Shown here: one piece after another, positions 1-8,357 of the stretch
Layout: every line of letters begins with the position of its first letter
Position numbering within the stretch: the stretch's first letter is position 1
NCBI RefSeq assembly: GCF_003205575.1
Contig: NZ_PYBW01000030.1
Coordinates: 100,170-164,169 of the forward strand
From: Streptomyces tateyamensis
GTDB taxonomy: Bacteria; Actinomycetota; Actinomycetes; Streptomycetales; Streptomycetaceae
Direction: 5' to 3'
Length of the DNA stretch: 64,000 nt
Position numbers and translations under genes: made by a program
The notes under the pieces: model-generated
What the model saw: only the letters and a program-made list of their open reading frames with translations
Database searches by the model: none
Told to the model about the DNA's origin: nothing

Positions 1-275
1 CTTGACGCGGTGCTGGCCTCCCTGCCACAACACTAGCGGGGGCCGTTCGGCGCACTCAAGGGGCCGCTCGGCCCCTGCCGCCCAGCCTGACGTCGAGCCA
101 TGCTCGATATCAGGCATGGCCTACGTCCTCGAAGTCGTTCCAGCGACCCGCTCCGGCAGATACGGGACGTTGCATCAGGCCACATACAGAGCCCGGCAAG
201 CGGAACCGGTGCTCCGCCGGCGCATAACTGGACCGCGCGCGGGAGCGGCGGGGTCATCATCCCGAGGAGCAGCAC

Positions 276-1181
276 ATGAAACTTCTGATCATCCTCTTGG
301 TCATCTTCGTCATCCTGGGCCTGTTGGTATTCGCCATGGCAGTCAGGGTTGTCAAGCAGTACGAAAAAGGGGTGCTGTTCCGGTTCGGTCGGCTCGTCGG
401 AGAACGGCCCCCGGGGTTGCGGATCATTATCCCGGTGGTTGATGTCCTGCATCGGGTGTCGTTGCGGATCGTCACGATGCCGATCCAGTCCCAGGGCATC
501 ATCACCCGCGACAACGTGAGCGTCGATGTTTCGGCGGTCGCCTACTTCCGGGTCGTCGACGCGGTGAAATCGGTCATCGCGATCGAGAACGTGTACGCCG
601 CGACCGACCAGATCGCACAGACCACCCTGCGGAAGGTCGTCGGCCAGCACACGCTCGACGAGACGCTGTCGGAGACCGACCGCATCAATCTGGACATCCG
701 CGAGATTCTCGATGTCGCGACTGTCGAGTGGGGCGTTGAGGTCACGCTGGTCGAGCTCAAGGACATCCAGTTGCCCGAGAGCATGAAACGCGCGATGGCC
801 CGCCAGGCCGAGGCGGAGCGGGAGAAGAGGGCGAAGATCATCAACGCTGAAGGGGAATCGCTCGCCGCCGCTGCACTCGGCGACGCCTCGGACACCATGA
901 TGGCCCACCCGCTGGCACTGCAGCTCCGCAATCTGCAGAGCCTGGTGGAGATCGGTGTGGACAAGAACACCACGGTCGTCTTCCCCGCTCCCCTCATGAG
1001 CACCATCGGCGAACTCGGTTCCTTCCTCGCCCGGGAAACGGCAGCGGCCACATCCTCGGCAGCGCCGATCGACCTCGCCAAGGTGACTGCCGGCCCGGTG
1101 CCGAACGGAGCAGCCGAGCCCGCCGAAATCGCCAAGCTGCTCTCCCGATCGGTGGAGAACGGAGCAACCGAGCCCGTCTGA
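276..1181 (+). CDS. Slipin / SPFH (band 7) membrane protein
   Basis: 301 aa. One N-terminal membrane segment (about residues 2-23) is followed directly by an SPFH/band-7 domain (about 24-170) with the slipin-type opening VVKQYEKGVLFRFGR. An Ala/Glu-rich helix (about 175-200, RQAEAEREKRAKIINAEGES) follows, typical of slipin oligomerisation. Slipins are membrane-scaffold proteins; no enzymatic role is expected. The ATG has GAGGAGCA about 7 nt upstream. A 9-10-bp hairpin follows the stop. It lies just inside a tRNA-Arg remnant and is probably cargo of an integrated element. The usual NfeD partner gene is not visible. Confidence 0.85.
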   Translation: MKLLIILLVIFVILGLLVFAMAVRVVKQYEKGVLFRFGRLVGERPPGLRIIIPVVDVLHRVSLRIVTMPIQSQGIITRDNVSVDVSAVAYFRVVDAVKSVIAIENVYAATDQIAQTTLRKVVGQHTLDETLSETDRINLDIREILDVATVEWGVEVTLVELKDIQLPESMKRAMARQAEAEREKRAKIINAEGESLAAAALGDASDTMMAHPLALQLRNLQSLVEIGVDKNTTVVFPAPLMSTIGELGSFLARETAAATSSAAPIDLAKVTAGPVPNGAAEPAEIAKLLSRSVENGATEPV

Positions 1182-1198
1182 TCAGCGTCCGCCCGTCG

Positions 1199-1225
1199 TG
1201 GCCTGCCCGTCCAATGGGCGGGCCA
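1199..1225 (+). terminator. Hairpin after the slipin gene
   Basis: Arms at 1199-1208 and 1216-1225 (TGGCCTGCCC / GGGCGGGCCA, one G-T pair) with a 7-nt loop, 18 nt past the slipin stop. There is no U-tract, as usual for actinobacterial terminators. Confidence 0.55.
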
Positions 1226-1229
1226 GGAC

Positions 1230-1380
1230 CAGCTGCAGGAGATGCCGACCGTGATCGCCAGTGAGCACAGCAGTCAGTGGTCGGCTTGTGCAGTGGCACG
1301 TTGATCACGAAGATCGAGGCGGTCAGCGCTCCGGCGAGGTAGACCAGGCGTAGCGAGAAGCGGCGCGACCTGGAACTCGG
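1230..1380 (-). pseudogene. Decayed membrane-protein remnant
   Basis: A minus-strand frame reads RLVYLAGALTASIFVINVPL (about 1263-1335). This resembles the membrane segment with an N-x-P-L motif seen in DUF1772-type small membrane proteins. No start, ribosome site or intact frame surrounds it. From here to 1640 no intact gene is recognisable. The identification is weak and rests on a short match by eye. Confidence 0.2.
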
Positions 1381-1644
1381 TTGCGAGCTGGTGGGTGCTC
1401 AGCCCGGCGGCGATCTCGCCTAACGCGGTACGAGCTCCGGTGGCCACCCGGCCGCCTGGTGCCGGGGAGGATCGGTAGGCTGGAGAGGTGCCCCGAAGGG
1501 GGCGCGTGCAGCTTGGGACACCCGGATTTCGCCCGTATGAGGCTGAGAAATGATGGGCGTCGGTGAGATCCACGGAGAGTGATTTTCGCAGCTCAGCGAT
1601 CATGGCGCCGCATCGTTGCAGGTCAGCGGCCCGGCCGAGGAAAA

Positions 1645-1686
1645 CTCCTAAAGCTGGTGTCGCAGGTTCGAATCCTGCCTGGGGCA
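1645..1686 (+). other. 3' half of tRNA-Arg(CCT): probable attachment-site remnant
   Basis: The anticodon loop CTCCTAA (1645-1651), 3' anticodon-stem strand AGCTG, T arm GCAGG-TTCGAAT-CCTGC (1662-1678), 3' acceptor strand CTGGGGC (1679-1685) and discriminator A form a tRNA 3' half. The 5' side is absent: the bases before the loop (GAAAA) cannot pair and no GCCCCAG acceptor strand occurs upstream. Such a tRNA 3' half is the standard scar of integrase-mediated insertion into a tRNA. The element should therefore lie to its left. Confidence 0.7.
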
Positions 1687-1696
1687 CGTCGCACCG

Positions 1697-1729
1697 GAGG
1701 CCCCCTCGGAGATCGTCCGAGGGGGCCTC
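1697..1729 (+). terminator. Strong hairpin behind the tRNA-Arg remnant
   Basis: Perfect 14-bp stem (1697-1710 with 1716-1729) and a 5-nt loop. It is probably the original tRNA-Arg terminator, left on the chromosomal side of the attachment site. Confidence 0.7.
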
Positions 1730-1811
1730 AGACGTCTTCCCGGACAACCCTCTCCGGCTCCGGACGTCCCCCGGTCGGGTCGGCCGGCGGGCGGGCGGCG
1801 GTGGGGCGGGT

Positions 1812-1817
1812 TAGACC
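1812..1817 (+). promoter_or_regulatory. Candidate -10 box for leaderless SHOCT gene
   Basis: TAGACC lies exactly 6 nt before the ATG at 1824, the spacing expected if transcription starts at the A of the start codon. No Shine-Dalgarno sequence precedes this ATG. Confidence 0.4.
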
Positions 1818-1823
1818 TGGGAC

Positions 1824-2222
1824 ATGGACCATCCCTTGCTGAACGCGTTCTGGATGATGCTCTGGTTCTTCCTCTGGATCATGTGGCTCTTCCTGCTCTT
1901 CAAGATCGTCATGGACATCTTCCGCAGCCACGACATGGGCGGCTGGGGGAAGGCCGGGTGGCTGGTCTTCGTGATCGTGCTGCCGTTCCTGGGCGTGCTG
2001 GTGTACCTGATCGCCCGGGGCGGGTCGATGGGGGACCGGGACGCGCAGGAGGCGGCCCGGCGGGAGAAGGCGGCGCAGGACTACATCCGGCAGGCCGCCG
2101 TAGGCGGCGGTGGCGGGAACGGCGCCGTGGACCAGCTGACGAAGCTGGCCGAGCTCAAGGCCAAGGGCGAGCTCACGCAGGAGGAGTTCGACCGGGCGAA
2201 GGCGAAGCTGCTGGCTGCGTGA
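1824..2222 (+). CDS. PLDc_N/SHOCT-domain membrane protein
   Basis: 132 aa. Two hydrophobic segments (about 8-30 and 42-65) carry the features of the phospholipase-D N-terminal membrane module (PLDc_N), which has no catalytic residues. A charged linker, a Gly run and a C-terminal SHOCT helix pair follow (LAELKAKGELTQEEFDRAKA, about 107-126). SHOCT is a short oligomerisation domain. Function unknown. There is no ribosome site; a TAGACC box suggests a leaderless message. Convergent with the next gene. Confidence 0.8.
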   Translation: MDHPLLNAFWMMLWFFLWIMWLFLLFKIVMDIFRSHDMGGWGKAGWLVFVIVLPFLGVLVYLIARGGSMGDRDAQEAARREKAAQDYIRQAAVGGGGGNGAVDQLTKLAELKAKGELTQEEFDRAKAKLLAA

Positions 2223-2227
2223 GGGCC

Positions 2228-2263
2228 GGGCCCCGCTCCCCGGCAGCCCGGGATACGGGGCCC
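2228..2263. terminator. Bidirectional terminator between convergent genes
   Basis: GGGCCCCG (2228-2235) pairs with CGGGGCCC (2256-2263). It lies between the stop of the SHOCT gene and the stop of the minus-strand hydrolase. Confidence 0.45.
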
Positions 2264-2273
2264 TGACGCGTGG

Positions 2274-3152
2274 TCAGGCCACGGTGACCCGGGTGCGCGG
2301 GCCGGTGGCGATCGCGGCGTCGCGGGCGGCGAGGTCGGGGACCATGGTGAGCTCGGCACGGACGGCGGCCAGCACCGAGGGCTCCAGGTCGGCCACCGCG
2401 AGCCCGGCGTCGGTCCCGCCCGCGTCGGCGAGCAGGGCGGCGTCGGGGCCCCAGACGGCGCTGCCGCCGCAGCCCTGGAGGTCGCCGGCCGACCCGACGT
2501 GGTTGGCCAGCAGCACGTACATGGTGTTGTCCATGGCCCGGGCCGGGAACCAGACGGCCCGCTGCCGGCGCCCGACGCCGGTGCCGAACAGGGCGCCGAC
2601 CAGGTAGGCGTGGCAGCCGTCCAGCGCGGCGGCACGGGCGTGCTCCGGGAAGCCGGAGTCGTAGCAGATGCCCAGGCCGAGCCGCCAGCCGTCCAGCACC
2701 AGGGTGAGGCCGGCGCTGCCCGCAGCGAAGACGGCCGGCTCCATGCCGTACTGGTGCTGCTTGTCGTACCGGGCCAGCGGGGCGCCGTCCGGGCCCAGCA
2801 CCAGGGCGGAGATGCGCAGCACGCCGGCCTCGTCCCGTGTGGCCGCGCCGAGCACGGCGGTGACGGCGTGCGTGCGGCAGGCGGCGGCGATCGGGGCGAG
2901 CCGGGGGTCGTCCGCGGTGACCGTGTAGCGGACCGGGTCGGTGGCGATCAGCTCCGGGTCGTACCCGGTGAGGAACTTCTCCGCGAAGACCACCAGGCGG
3001 GCGCCGGCCGCCGCGGCCAGGTCGACCAGCTCGGCGGCGCGGGCCGCGTTGGCCTCGACGTCACCGGGCAGCACCGGCGCCTGGGCGGCGGCGATCCGCA
3101 GCACCCGGCTGGGGAGGGCGGACGGGACAGGAACGTGCTGAGCGACGGTCAT
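2274..3152 (-). CDS. Carbon-nitrogen hydrolase (nitrilase superfamily)
   Basis: 292 aa, usual length for a single-domain amidase/nitrilase. The catalytic triad is visible as Glu58 (VFAEKFLTGY), Lys131 (RYDKQHQYG) and Cys163 (GICYDSGFPE). The fold starts at about residue 18 (RIAAAQAPVLPGD). Family members hydrolyse amide or nitrile C-N bonds in the cytoplasm; the substrate cannot be read from sequence. It starts with ATG 11 nt from the murJ stop, so it may be cotranscribed downstream of murJ. Confidence 0.88.
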   Translation of the reverse strand: MTVAQHVPVPSALPSRVLRIAAAQAPVLPGDVEANAARAAELVDLAAAAGARLVVFAEKFLTGYDPELIATDPVRYTVTADDPRLAPIAAACRTHAVTAVLGAATRDEAGVLRISALVLGPDGAPLARYDKQHQYGMEPAVFAAGSAGLTLVLDGWRLGLGICYDSGFPEHARAAALDGCHAYLVGALFGTGVGRRQRAVWFPARAMDNTMYVLLANHVGSAGDLQGCGGSAVWGPDAALLADAGGTDAGLAVADLEPSVLAAVRAELTMVPDLAARDAAIATGPRTRVTVA

Positions 3153-3163
3153 GTCCGGTCAGA

Positions 3164-5461
3164 CTACCGGCGGCGCCGCCGGCTCGGCTCGGGGGCGGTC
3201 GGGTACGGGATGCGCAGCTTGCGGGCCAGCGGGGCGACGGCGCCGGCCACGCCGAGCGGCTTGGCGAGCACGAAGAGGGAGGCGAGCGTCAACAGCGAGC
3301 CGAGGCCCAGGCCGAGGAAGCTGCCGATCCAGCTGCTGCCCAGGGCGCCGGCCAGGAAGTGGCCGACCAGCGCGCCCGGCAGACAGGCCAGCAGCAGGCC
3401 GACGTGCAGGCCGAAGACCCGCCGCCCGTCCAGGCCGCTGTCGGCCGGAGCGCGCATCGCGGTGCGCAGCACCCGGGCCCGGTCCTCCGGGTTCTCCGGG
3501 GCCGCGGGCAGCGAGCTGAGCCGGCGGGAGAGCGCGATGCCGGTGACCGTCATCGACACGACGCAGGCGATGCTCTGCGCGGCAGCCATGCCGACCACGC
3601 TCCACCGGTCGCTGAGCAGCAGCCAGGCGAGCCAGGAGAAGAAGACGTTGGTCCCGGAGGCGACCGCGGTCAGCCAGAACGGGGTGCGGGCGTCGCTCAT
3701 CGCGTAGAAGCCGCGGGCCAGGCCGTACTGGGCGCAGAAGAACGGCAGGCCGAAGGCGAAGGCGAGCAGCGCCTCACCGGTCAGGGTCAGGCCGATGCCG
3801 TCCTTGGCGTGGCCGTAGCCGTAGGCGACCTGGGTGATCTGGGCGGAGAAGGCGGCGAACAGCACCATGGCCGGGATGATCATCGCGGCCGAGTTGCGCA
3901 TCACGCCGGCCAGGTCGGTGCCGATCTTGGTGAGGTTGCCCTCGGTGGCGGCCCGGGACATCTGCGGCAGGATCGCCGTCACCAGCGAGATGGTGATCAC
4001 GCCCTGCGGGACCACGAAGAGCTGGTAGGCGTTGGCGTAGGCGTAGTTCGCGGACTTGTTGCTCACGCTGGTGGTCAGCGCGGTGATGGCGGTGAACGCG
4101 AGCTGGGTGACCACGACCAGCAGCAGCGCCCAGGAGGCCGCCCGGATCGGGGCGCTCAGGCCGGCGCCGCGCCAGTCGAAGCGCGGCGTGTAGCGGAACT
4201 TGGCCGCCCTGAGCGAAGGCAGCAGGCCCAGCGCCTGGATCACCACGCCGAGCGTGGTGCCGATGCCCAGCAGCATGGTCTGCCCGGGGGTGACCTTGTC
4301 GATGTGCCGGGCCTCGCCGCCGATGCCCAGGTACAGGGCGAAGACGCCGATGGCCACCACGTTGTTGAGCGCGGGCGCCCACATCATCGCGGCGAACCTG
4401 CCGCGCGCGTTGAGCACCTGGCCGAGCAGGGTGAAGAAGCCGTAGAAGAGGATCTCCGGCAGCAGGAAGCGGGCCAGTGCCACGGCCAGGTCGCGCTGCG
4501 CGCCGGTCCAGGTGGGGCCGTAGACGGAGACCAGCAGCGGGGCGGCCAGTACCGCGACCAGGGTCAGCACCACCAGCGCGATCCCGCACAGGGTCAGCAG
4601 GCGGTCGGTGTAGGCGACGCCGCCGTCCTTGTGCGTCTTGGCGGCCTTGACCAGCTCCGGCACGAAGATCGAGCTGAGCGCGCCGCCGATCAGCATCACG
4701 AAGACGATGTTCGGCAGCGTGTTGGCGACGTTGAAGGTGCTGGCGATGTCGCCGGAGCCGAGCGCGGCGCCCAGCATCGCGGCACGGACGAAGCCCAGCC
4801 CGCGCGAGGAGAGCGTGCCCAGCGCCATGATCAGGCCGTTGCGCCCGGTTACCGCCTCCTCGGACGGCTCGCCCTTCGCGGGCTCGCGCTGCTGGGGCAG
4901 GGCGGCCGGCGGGGCCGCGGGCGGGGCGGGGTAGCCCTGGGCGGGGATCGGGCGCAGTGCCATGGTCGGCGGGTCGGCCTGCACCGGGGGCGCGGCGAAC
5001 TCGGCGGCGGCGGCCTGCGGCTGGGCCTGCTGCGGGCCCGGGTAGGGCTGGTAGTACTGCTCGTCCCACGGCCGGCCCTGCTGCGGCTGCTCGGCCGGCG
5101 GGTAGGCGGGCTGGACCGGGGGGTACGGCTGCTGGGCGGGCTGGTACGGCTGCTGGGCCGGTTCGTACGACGGCTGCTGGGGCTGCTGGTACGGGTCCGG
5201 CTGCGCCTGCTGCTGGTACGGGTCCTGCGGGTAGCTCTGCTGCGGGTAGCCCTGCGGCTGGTACTGGCCCTGCTGGTACGGCTCCGGCGGATACGAGTCC
5301 TGCGGGTACTGGCCGTGGCCCTGGCCGTACGGCCCCGGGTCGGCCTGACCCTGCGGGTACCCCGGCTGCTCCTGATACCCCGGCTGCTCCTGGTACCCGG
5401 GCTGCGACGGGTGGGGCGCACCGTACGAACCGTAGGGCTCGCCCGTGGTGTGCGTGGTCAT
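3164..5461 (-). CDS. murJ: MurJ-type lipid II flippase with long Tyr/Pro/Gln-rich N-terminal tail
   Basis: 765 aa from the ATG at 5461, chosen because GGGGGTCCGG precedes it; the open frame continues upstream without a better ribosome site. The first ~205 residues are a low-complexity cytoplasmic tail of GYQEQP/YQQ/PQQ-type repeats. The MVIN/MurJ membrane core (about 14 TM segments) begins near residue 205 (GRNGLIMALGTLSSRGLGFV) and ends in an Arg run. MurJ moves lipid II across the membrane for peptidoglycan synthesis. Such extended N-termini are common in actinobacterial MurJ; the role of this tail is not known to me. Confidence 0.9.
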   Translation of the reverse strand: MTTHTTGEPYGSYGAPHPSQPGYQEQPGYQEQPGYPQGQADPGPYGQGHGQYPQDSYPPEPYQQGQYQPQGYPQQSYPQDPYQQQAQPDPYQQPQQPSYEPAQQPYQPAQQPYPPVQPAYPPAEQPQQGRPWDEQYYQPYPGPQQAQPQAAAAEFAAPPVQADPPTMALRPIPAQGYPAPPAAPPAALPQQREPAKGEPSEEAVTGRNGLIMALGTLSSRGLGFVRAAMLGAALGSGDIASTFNVANTLPNIVFVMLIGGALSSIFVPELVKAAKTHKDGGVAYTDRLLTLCGIALVVLTLVAVLAAPLLVSVYGPTWTGAQRDLAVALARFLLPEILFYGFFTLLGQVLNARGRFAAMMWAPALNNVVAIGVFALYLGIGGEARHIDKVTPGQTMLLGIGTTLGVVIQALGLLPSLRAAKFRYTPRFDWRGAGLSAPIRAASWALLLVVVTQLAFTAITALTTSVSNKSANYAYANAYQLFVVPQGVITISLVTAILPQMSRAATEGNLTKIGTDLAGVMRNSAAMIIPAMVLFAAFSAQITQVAYGYGHAKDGIGLTLTGEALLAFAFGLPFFCAQYGLARGFYAMSDARTPFWLTAVASGTNVFFSWLAWLLLSDRWSVVGMAAAQSIACVVSMTVTGIALSRRLSSLPAAPENPEDRARVLRTAMRAPADSGLDGRRVFGLHVGLLLACLPGALVGHFLAGALGSSWIGSFLGLGLGSLLTLASLFVLAKPLGVAGAVAPLARKLRIPYPTAPEPSRRRRR

Positions 5462-5798
5462 CCGGACCCCCGTCGCTCGGTTGGCAGGGCAGTTGCTGCT
5501 GCGGGGCTGCTGCAGAGCGGGCGCTGCTCGGTTTCCCCGAGCTAGGCAGGACATGCCCAGCCGAAGCAGTCTGCCCTACCCGGGCACCCGGTGGGGAGCC
5601 GGGTGCCATGTGGTGGAGATCTCCGCTGGTCGAACCGCACCTTTTCGGGACAGCGGGACTGACCGAAACTGATCGTCCGTCAGCGCGGTTTGCCCGCGTT
5701 TGCGCCTGTTCGTAGCGGCTGGCGATGGATCGGGTCGGTGTGGGTGGAGTGGAACCTCAGGGAGGACCGGCACCGGAGATCCACTCGTGTGAGCTATC
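5462..5798. other. Intergenic region upstream of murJ
   Basis: 337 nt between the murJ start and the stop of the PAP2 gene, both minus strand. It should hold the murJ promoter, but I see no convincing -35/-10 pair, hairpin or small gene. Confidence 0.4.
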
Positions 5799-6638
5799 TC
5801 ACTGGTCGTCAGCCGGGCCCCCGGGCCGCCCCGGCGGCCCGGGCTCCTCCGCCGGCTGGTCCGGCAGCTCGGGGAACGGCACCGAGGAGGCGAGCACGCT
5901 CTGCACCCGCGGCCTGGTGCGCCAGTTCACCCGCCGCACGTCCCGGGAGAGCGCGCCCGGGCGCCAGAGCTGGACCAGCACCGTGGTGCCGCCCAGTACG
6001 CCGGCCGCGAGCAGCCAGCCGCCCAGCACGTCGCTGGGCCAGTGCACGCCGAGCGCGAGCCGGGTGAAGCCGATCAGTGCGGCGCCGGCGCCGCCCAGCG
6101 TGCAGCAGATGATCCGGGTGCGCCGGTCGGCGCGCGGCCAGACGAGCGCGACCAGGGTGGCGGCGGTGATCGCGGCGGCCATCGTGTGCCCGGACGGGAA
6201 GGCCGGCCCGGCGGCCTGCGCGACCGGATCCGGCCAACTGGGCCGCGGCCGGTCCACCGCGATCTTCACCGCCCACTCCACCCCCCAGCCGACCAGCGCC
6301 TGGGCGGCGGTCCAGCCGGCCAGGGTGCGGGCGCCGATCGCCCACAGCCAGGCGGCGGCCAGGCCGAGCACGGTGCGCATGATCAGCGGGCTGCCGAGCA
6401 TCGTGGTGGTCTGCATCGCGACGGTGAAGGCCAGGTTGTGCCGGGCCACGGCGTGCAGGCCGGTGGCCCAACCGTGGTCGAGTCGGGCCAGCGGGCCCCA
6501 GCCGGTCTGGATCAGGACGAGCAGCACCCCGCACAGCGCCGTCGAACCGAGCGCGATCGCCGCGTAGCGCGGGAGGCGGGCCACCGGCGGGCGCGGCCGG
6601 CCGGCAGGCGGGCGGTCGGGAGTACTGGTCAGGTGCAT
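5799..6638 (-). CDS. PAP2-family membrane phosphatase
   Basis: 279 aa from the ATG at 6638, which is preceded by GGGAAGGTG; the longer open frame lacks a ribosome site. The three PAP2 motifs are present: KIAVDRPRP, FPSGHT and TRLALGVHWPSD. Hydrophobic segments surround them. Family members dephosphorylate lipid phosphates such as undecaprenyl pyrophosphate on the outer membrane face. Proximity to murJ would fit lipid-carrier recycling, but substrate and operon are inferred only. Confidence 0.85.
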   Translation of the reverse strand: MHLTSTPDRPPAGRPRPPVARLPRYAAIALGSTALCGVLLVLIQTGWGPLARLDHGWATGLHAVARHNLAFTVAMQTTTMLGSPLIMRTVLGLAAAWLWAIGARTLAGWTAAQALVGWGVEWAVKIAVDRPRPSWPDPVAQAAGPAFPSGHTMAAAITAATLVALVWPRADRRTRIICCTLGGAGAALIGFTRLALGVHWPSDVLGGWLLAAGVLGGTTVLVQLWRPGALSRDVRRVNWRTRPRVQSVLASSVPFPELPDQPAEEPGPPGRPGGPADDQ

Positions 6639-7059
6639 GGCTGACACCTTCCCAGGCTGGCGCGACGATCCCATGGGCGTGGGATCGCGGTTTGGCATCT
6701 TTTGTGCGGACGAGCTGCGGGGATCGTTCGGGCCGGGTCCGGCGTTGAGGGGGAGAGCGGGGCCGGTGCGACGGCCGTGTGACCGCTTCGTTGACCGGTG
6801 CACGTCGTGTGCACAAGCGGTCGCTCAGCGTCCAAAGTCCAGGTGAAAGCAGGCAGGATACTGCATCGCCCGACGAATCTGAGCGACTTGGGAATGTTGT
6901 CCGGTTTCTGGTCGTTGGATTGTTACGTGTGCGAGCCGAATGGCCGCGCACCGCAGGAGGGCGTGTCATCGCCCCGGCCACCGGCCGGAGCGATCCGCCC
7001 GGACCGGCGTGACCACCGAGACCAGACCCGACCCGGGCATCACCAGCAAGGGAGCAAGC
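6639..7059. other. Divergent intergenic region, PAP2 gene / hrdD
   Basis: 421 nt between divergent starts. It contains a candidate ECF-type promoter for hrdD at 6891-6917. I see no other gene or repeat. Confidence 0.4.
6891..6917 (+). promoter_or_regulatory. Candidate ECF-sigma (SigE-type) promoter for hrdD
   Basis: GGAAT (6891-6895), a 16-nt spacer, then GTCGTT (6912-6917). It resembles the GGAAC-N16-GTCTNA pattern of Streptomyces SigE promoters. In S. coelicolor one hrdD promoter is known to depend on SigE. The match is partial. Confidence 0.35.
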
Positions 7060-8046
7060 ATGGCCACCCGTGCCGTCGTACGCGACAGGGCCGACCGGAC
7101 TCGTACGGCCCGCCCGACCAACTTCGAGGCCGACCGCGACCTGGTCGGCATGTACCTCGACGAAATCGCCAGGACGCCTCTGCTCGATGCCGCCGAGGAG
7201 GTCGAGCTGTCGCTGCGCATCGAGGCCGGCGTCTACGCCCAGCACCTGCTGGAGGAGGCCGACGAGGGCCGGGCCCCGCTCCCCGACGGCGTCACCCACG
7301 AGGAGTTGGAGGCGATAGCCGCCGACGCCGAGCGGGCGAAGGACGTCTTCATCCGCTCCAACCTGCGCTTGGTGGTCGCGGTCGCCCGCCGCTACCCGCG
7401 CAGCGGCCTGCCCCTGCTGGACCTGATCCAGGAGGGCAACGCCGGCCTGGTCCGCGCGGTGGAGAAGTTCGACTACGCCAAGGGCTTCAAGTTCTCCACC
7501 TACGCCACCTGGTGGATCCGGCAGGCGATCACCCGCTCGATCGCGGACCAGTCGCGCACCATCCGATTGCCCGTCCACCTGGTCGAGGAGCTCGGCCGGA
7601 TCCGCCGAGTCCAGCGTGAGAAGTCGAAGGAGCTGGGCCGCGAGGCCGAGCCCGCCGAGATCGCCGCCGAGCTGGACACCACCGAGGCCAGGATCAAGGA
7701 CGTGCTGGACTGGGCCCGTGACCCGGTCAGCCTCAACATGGCGGTGGACGACGAGGGCGAGACCCAGTTCGGCGACCTGGTCGAGGACACCGGCGCCGTC
7801 TCCCCGGAGGACGCCGTGATGGTGATGCTCCGCCGTGAGGAGCTCGACGACCTGATCGCCCGGCTGGACGACCGGACCGCCTCGATCATCCGCTCCCGCT
7901 ACGGCATGGAGGACGGCCGTGAGCGCACCCTGACCGAGGTCGGCAAGCAGCACGGCCTGACCAGGGAGCGGATCCGCCAGATCGAGAAGCACGCGCTGGC
8001 GGAGCTGAAGAAGATCGCGGGGCACGCGGGGTTCGAGGCCGCGTGA
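7060..8046 (+). CDS. hrdD: HrdD-type group 2 sigma-70 factor
   Basis: 328 aa from the ATG at 7060 with AAGGGAGCA upstream. Region 1.2 (about 24-60), region 2 (about 96-170, with DLIQEGNAGLVRAVEKFDY and TYATWWIRQAI), region 3 (about 176-250) and region 4 (about 262-328, ending LTRERIRQIEKHALAELKK) are all intact. The long acidic N-terminus of the principal factor HrdB is missing. The opening MATRAVVR and the length fit HrdD best; HrdA or HrdC cannot be fully excluded. It recruits RNA polymerase to HrdB-like promoters and is normally dispensable. Confidence 0.82.
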   Translation: MATRAVVRDRADRTRTARPTNFEADRDLVGMYLDEIARTPLLDAAEEVELSLRIEAGVYAQHLLEEADEGRAPLPDGVTHEELEAIAADAERAKDVFIRSNLRLVVAVARRYPRSGLPLLDLIQEGNAGLVRAVEKFDYAKGFKFSTYATWWIRQAITRSIADQSRTIRLPVHLVEELGRIRRVQREKSKELGREAEPAEIAAELDTTEARIKDVLDWARDPVSLNMAVDDEGETQFGDLVEDTGAVSPEDAVMVMLRREELDDLIARLDDRTASIIRSRYGMEDGRERTLTEVGKQHGLTRERIRQIEKHALAELKKIAGHAGFEAA

Positions 8047-8056
8047 CTCCCGCGCA

Positions 8057-8088
8057 GGGCCCGGGTACCGCATGCGGCGCCCGGGCCC
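8057..8088 (+). terminator. Hairpin after hrdD
   Basis: GGGCCCGGG (8057-8065) pairs perfectly with CCCGGGCCC (8080-8088), 11 nt past the hrdD stop. Confidence 0.6.
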
Positions 8089-8131
8089 CGCGCGTGCCGG
8101 GCCCGGGCGGCCGGGGCCTACCCTGGTGGGT

Positions 8132-8350
8132 ATGACCGACCAGCCCACCCCGCCCGCCGCCGACAAGCCGCACCCCGGGGCGCCGACCGGGGCAGCCGAG
8201 CCGACCGGGGCCGCGAAGCCGAAGCTGGTCTTCACCGATCCGTTCGCCCAGCAGACCAGCGACGACACCGACGAGGCCTGGGGCGAGCGCTCCCCGGCCC
8301 GCGGCCTGGACTGGTACCTGGAGCAGCGCCCGCCGCACCACGGCGGCTGA
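8132..8350 (+). CDS. Small conserved actinobacterial protein
   Basis: 72 aa, hydrophilic. An Ala/Pro/Gly-rich start is followed by KLVFTDPFAQQTSDDTDEAWGER and GLDWYLEQRPPHHGG (given in parts), which look like a conserved tail. No known domain or function. The ATG has TACCCT (8119-8124) 7 nt upstream and no well-spaced ribosome site, suggesting a leaderless message. Confidence 0.6.
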   Translation: MTDQPTPPAADKPHPGAPTGAAEPTGAAKPKLVFTDPFAQQTSDDTDEAWGERSPARGLDWYLEQRPPHHGG

Positions 8351-8357
8351 CCCCGCC

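Noticed and set aside
1-40. TTGACG at 2-7 as a -35 promoter box
   Set aside because: No -10 hexamer at 16-18 nt spacing.
33-908. Long minus-strand frame opposite the slipin gene
   Set aside because: Shadow of the slipin codons; composition lacks domain sense and no ribosome site.
1640-1690. tmRNA or intact tRNA
   Set aside because: No 5' acceptor strand or D arm is found upstream; only the 3' half exists.
1274-1747. 157-codon minus-strand frame containing PQAGFEPATPA
   Set aside because: This phrase is the translated complement of a tRNA 3' end, here the tRNA-Arg remnant.
3359-5545. 728-codon plus-strand frame opposite murJ
   Set aside because: Arg/Gly/Gln-rich shadow frame, as are the other very long antisense frames over GC-rich genes.
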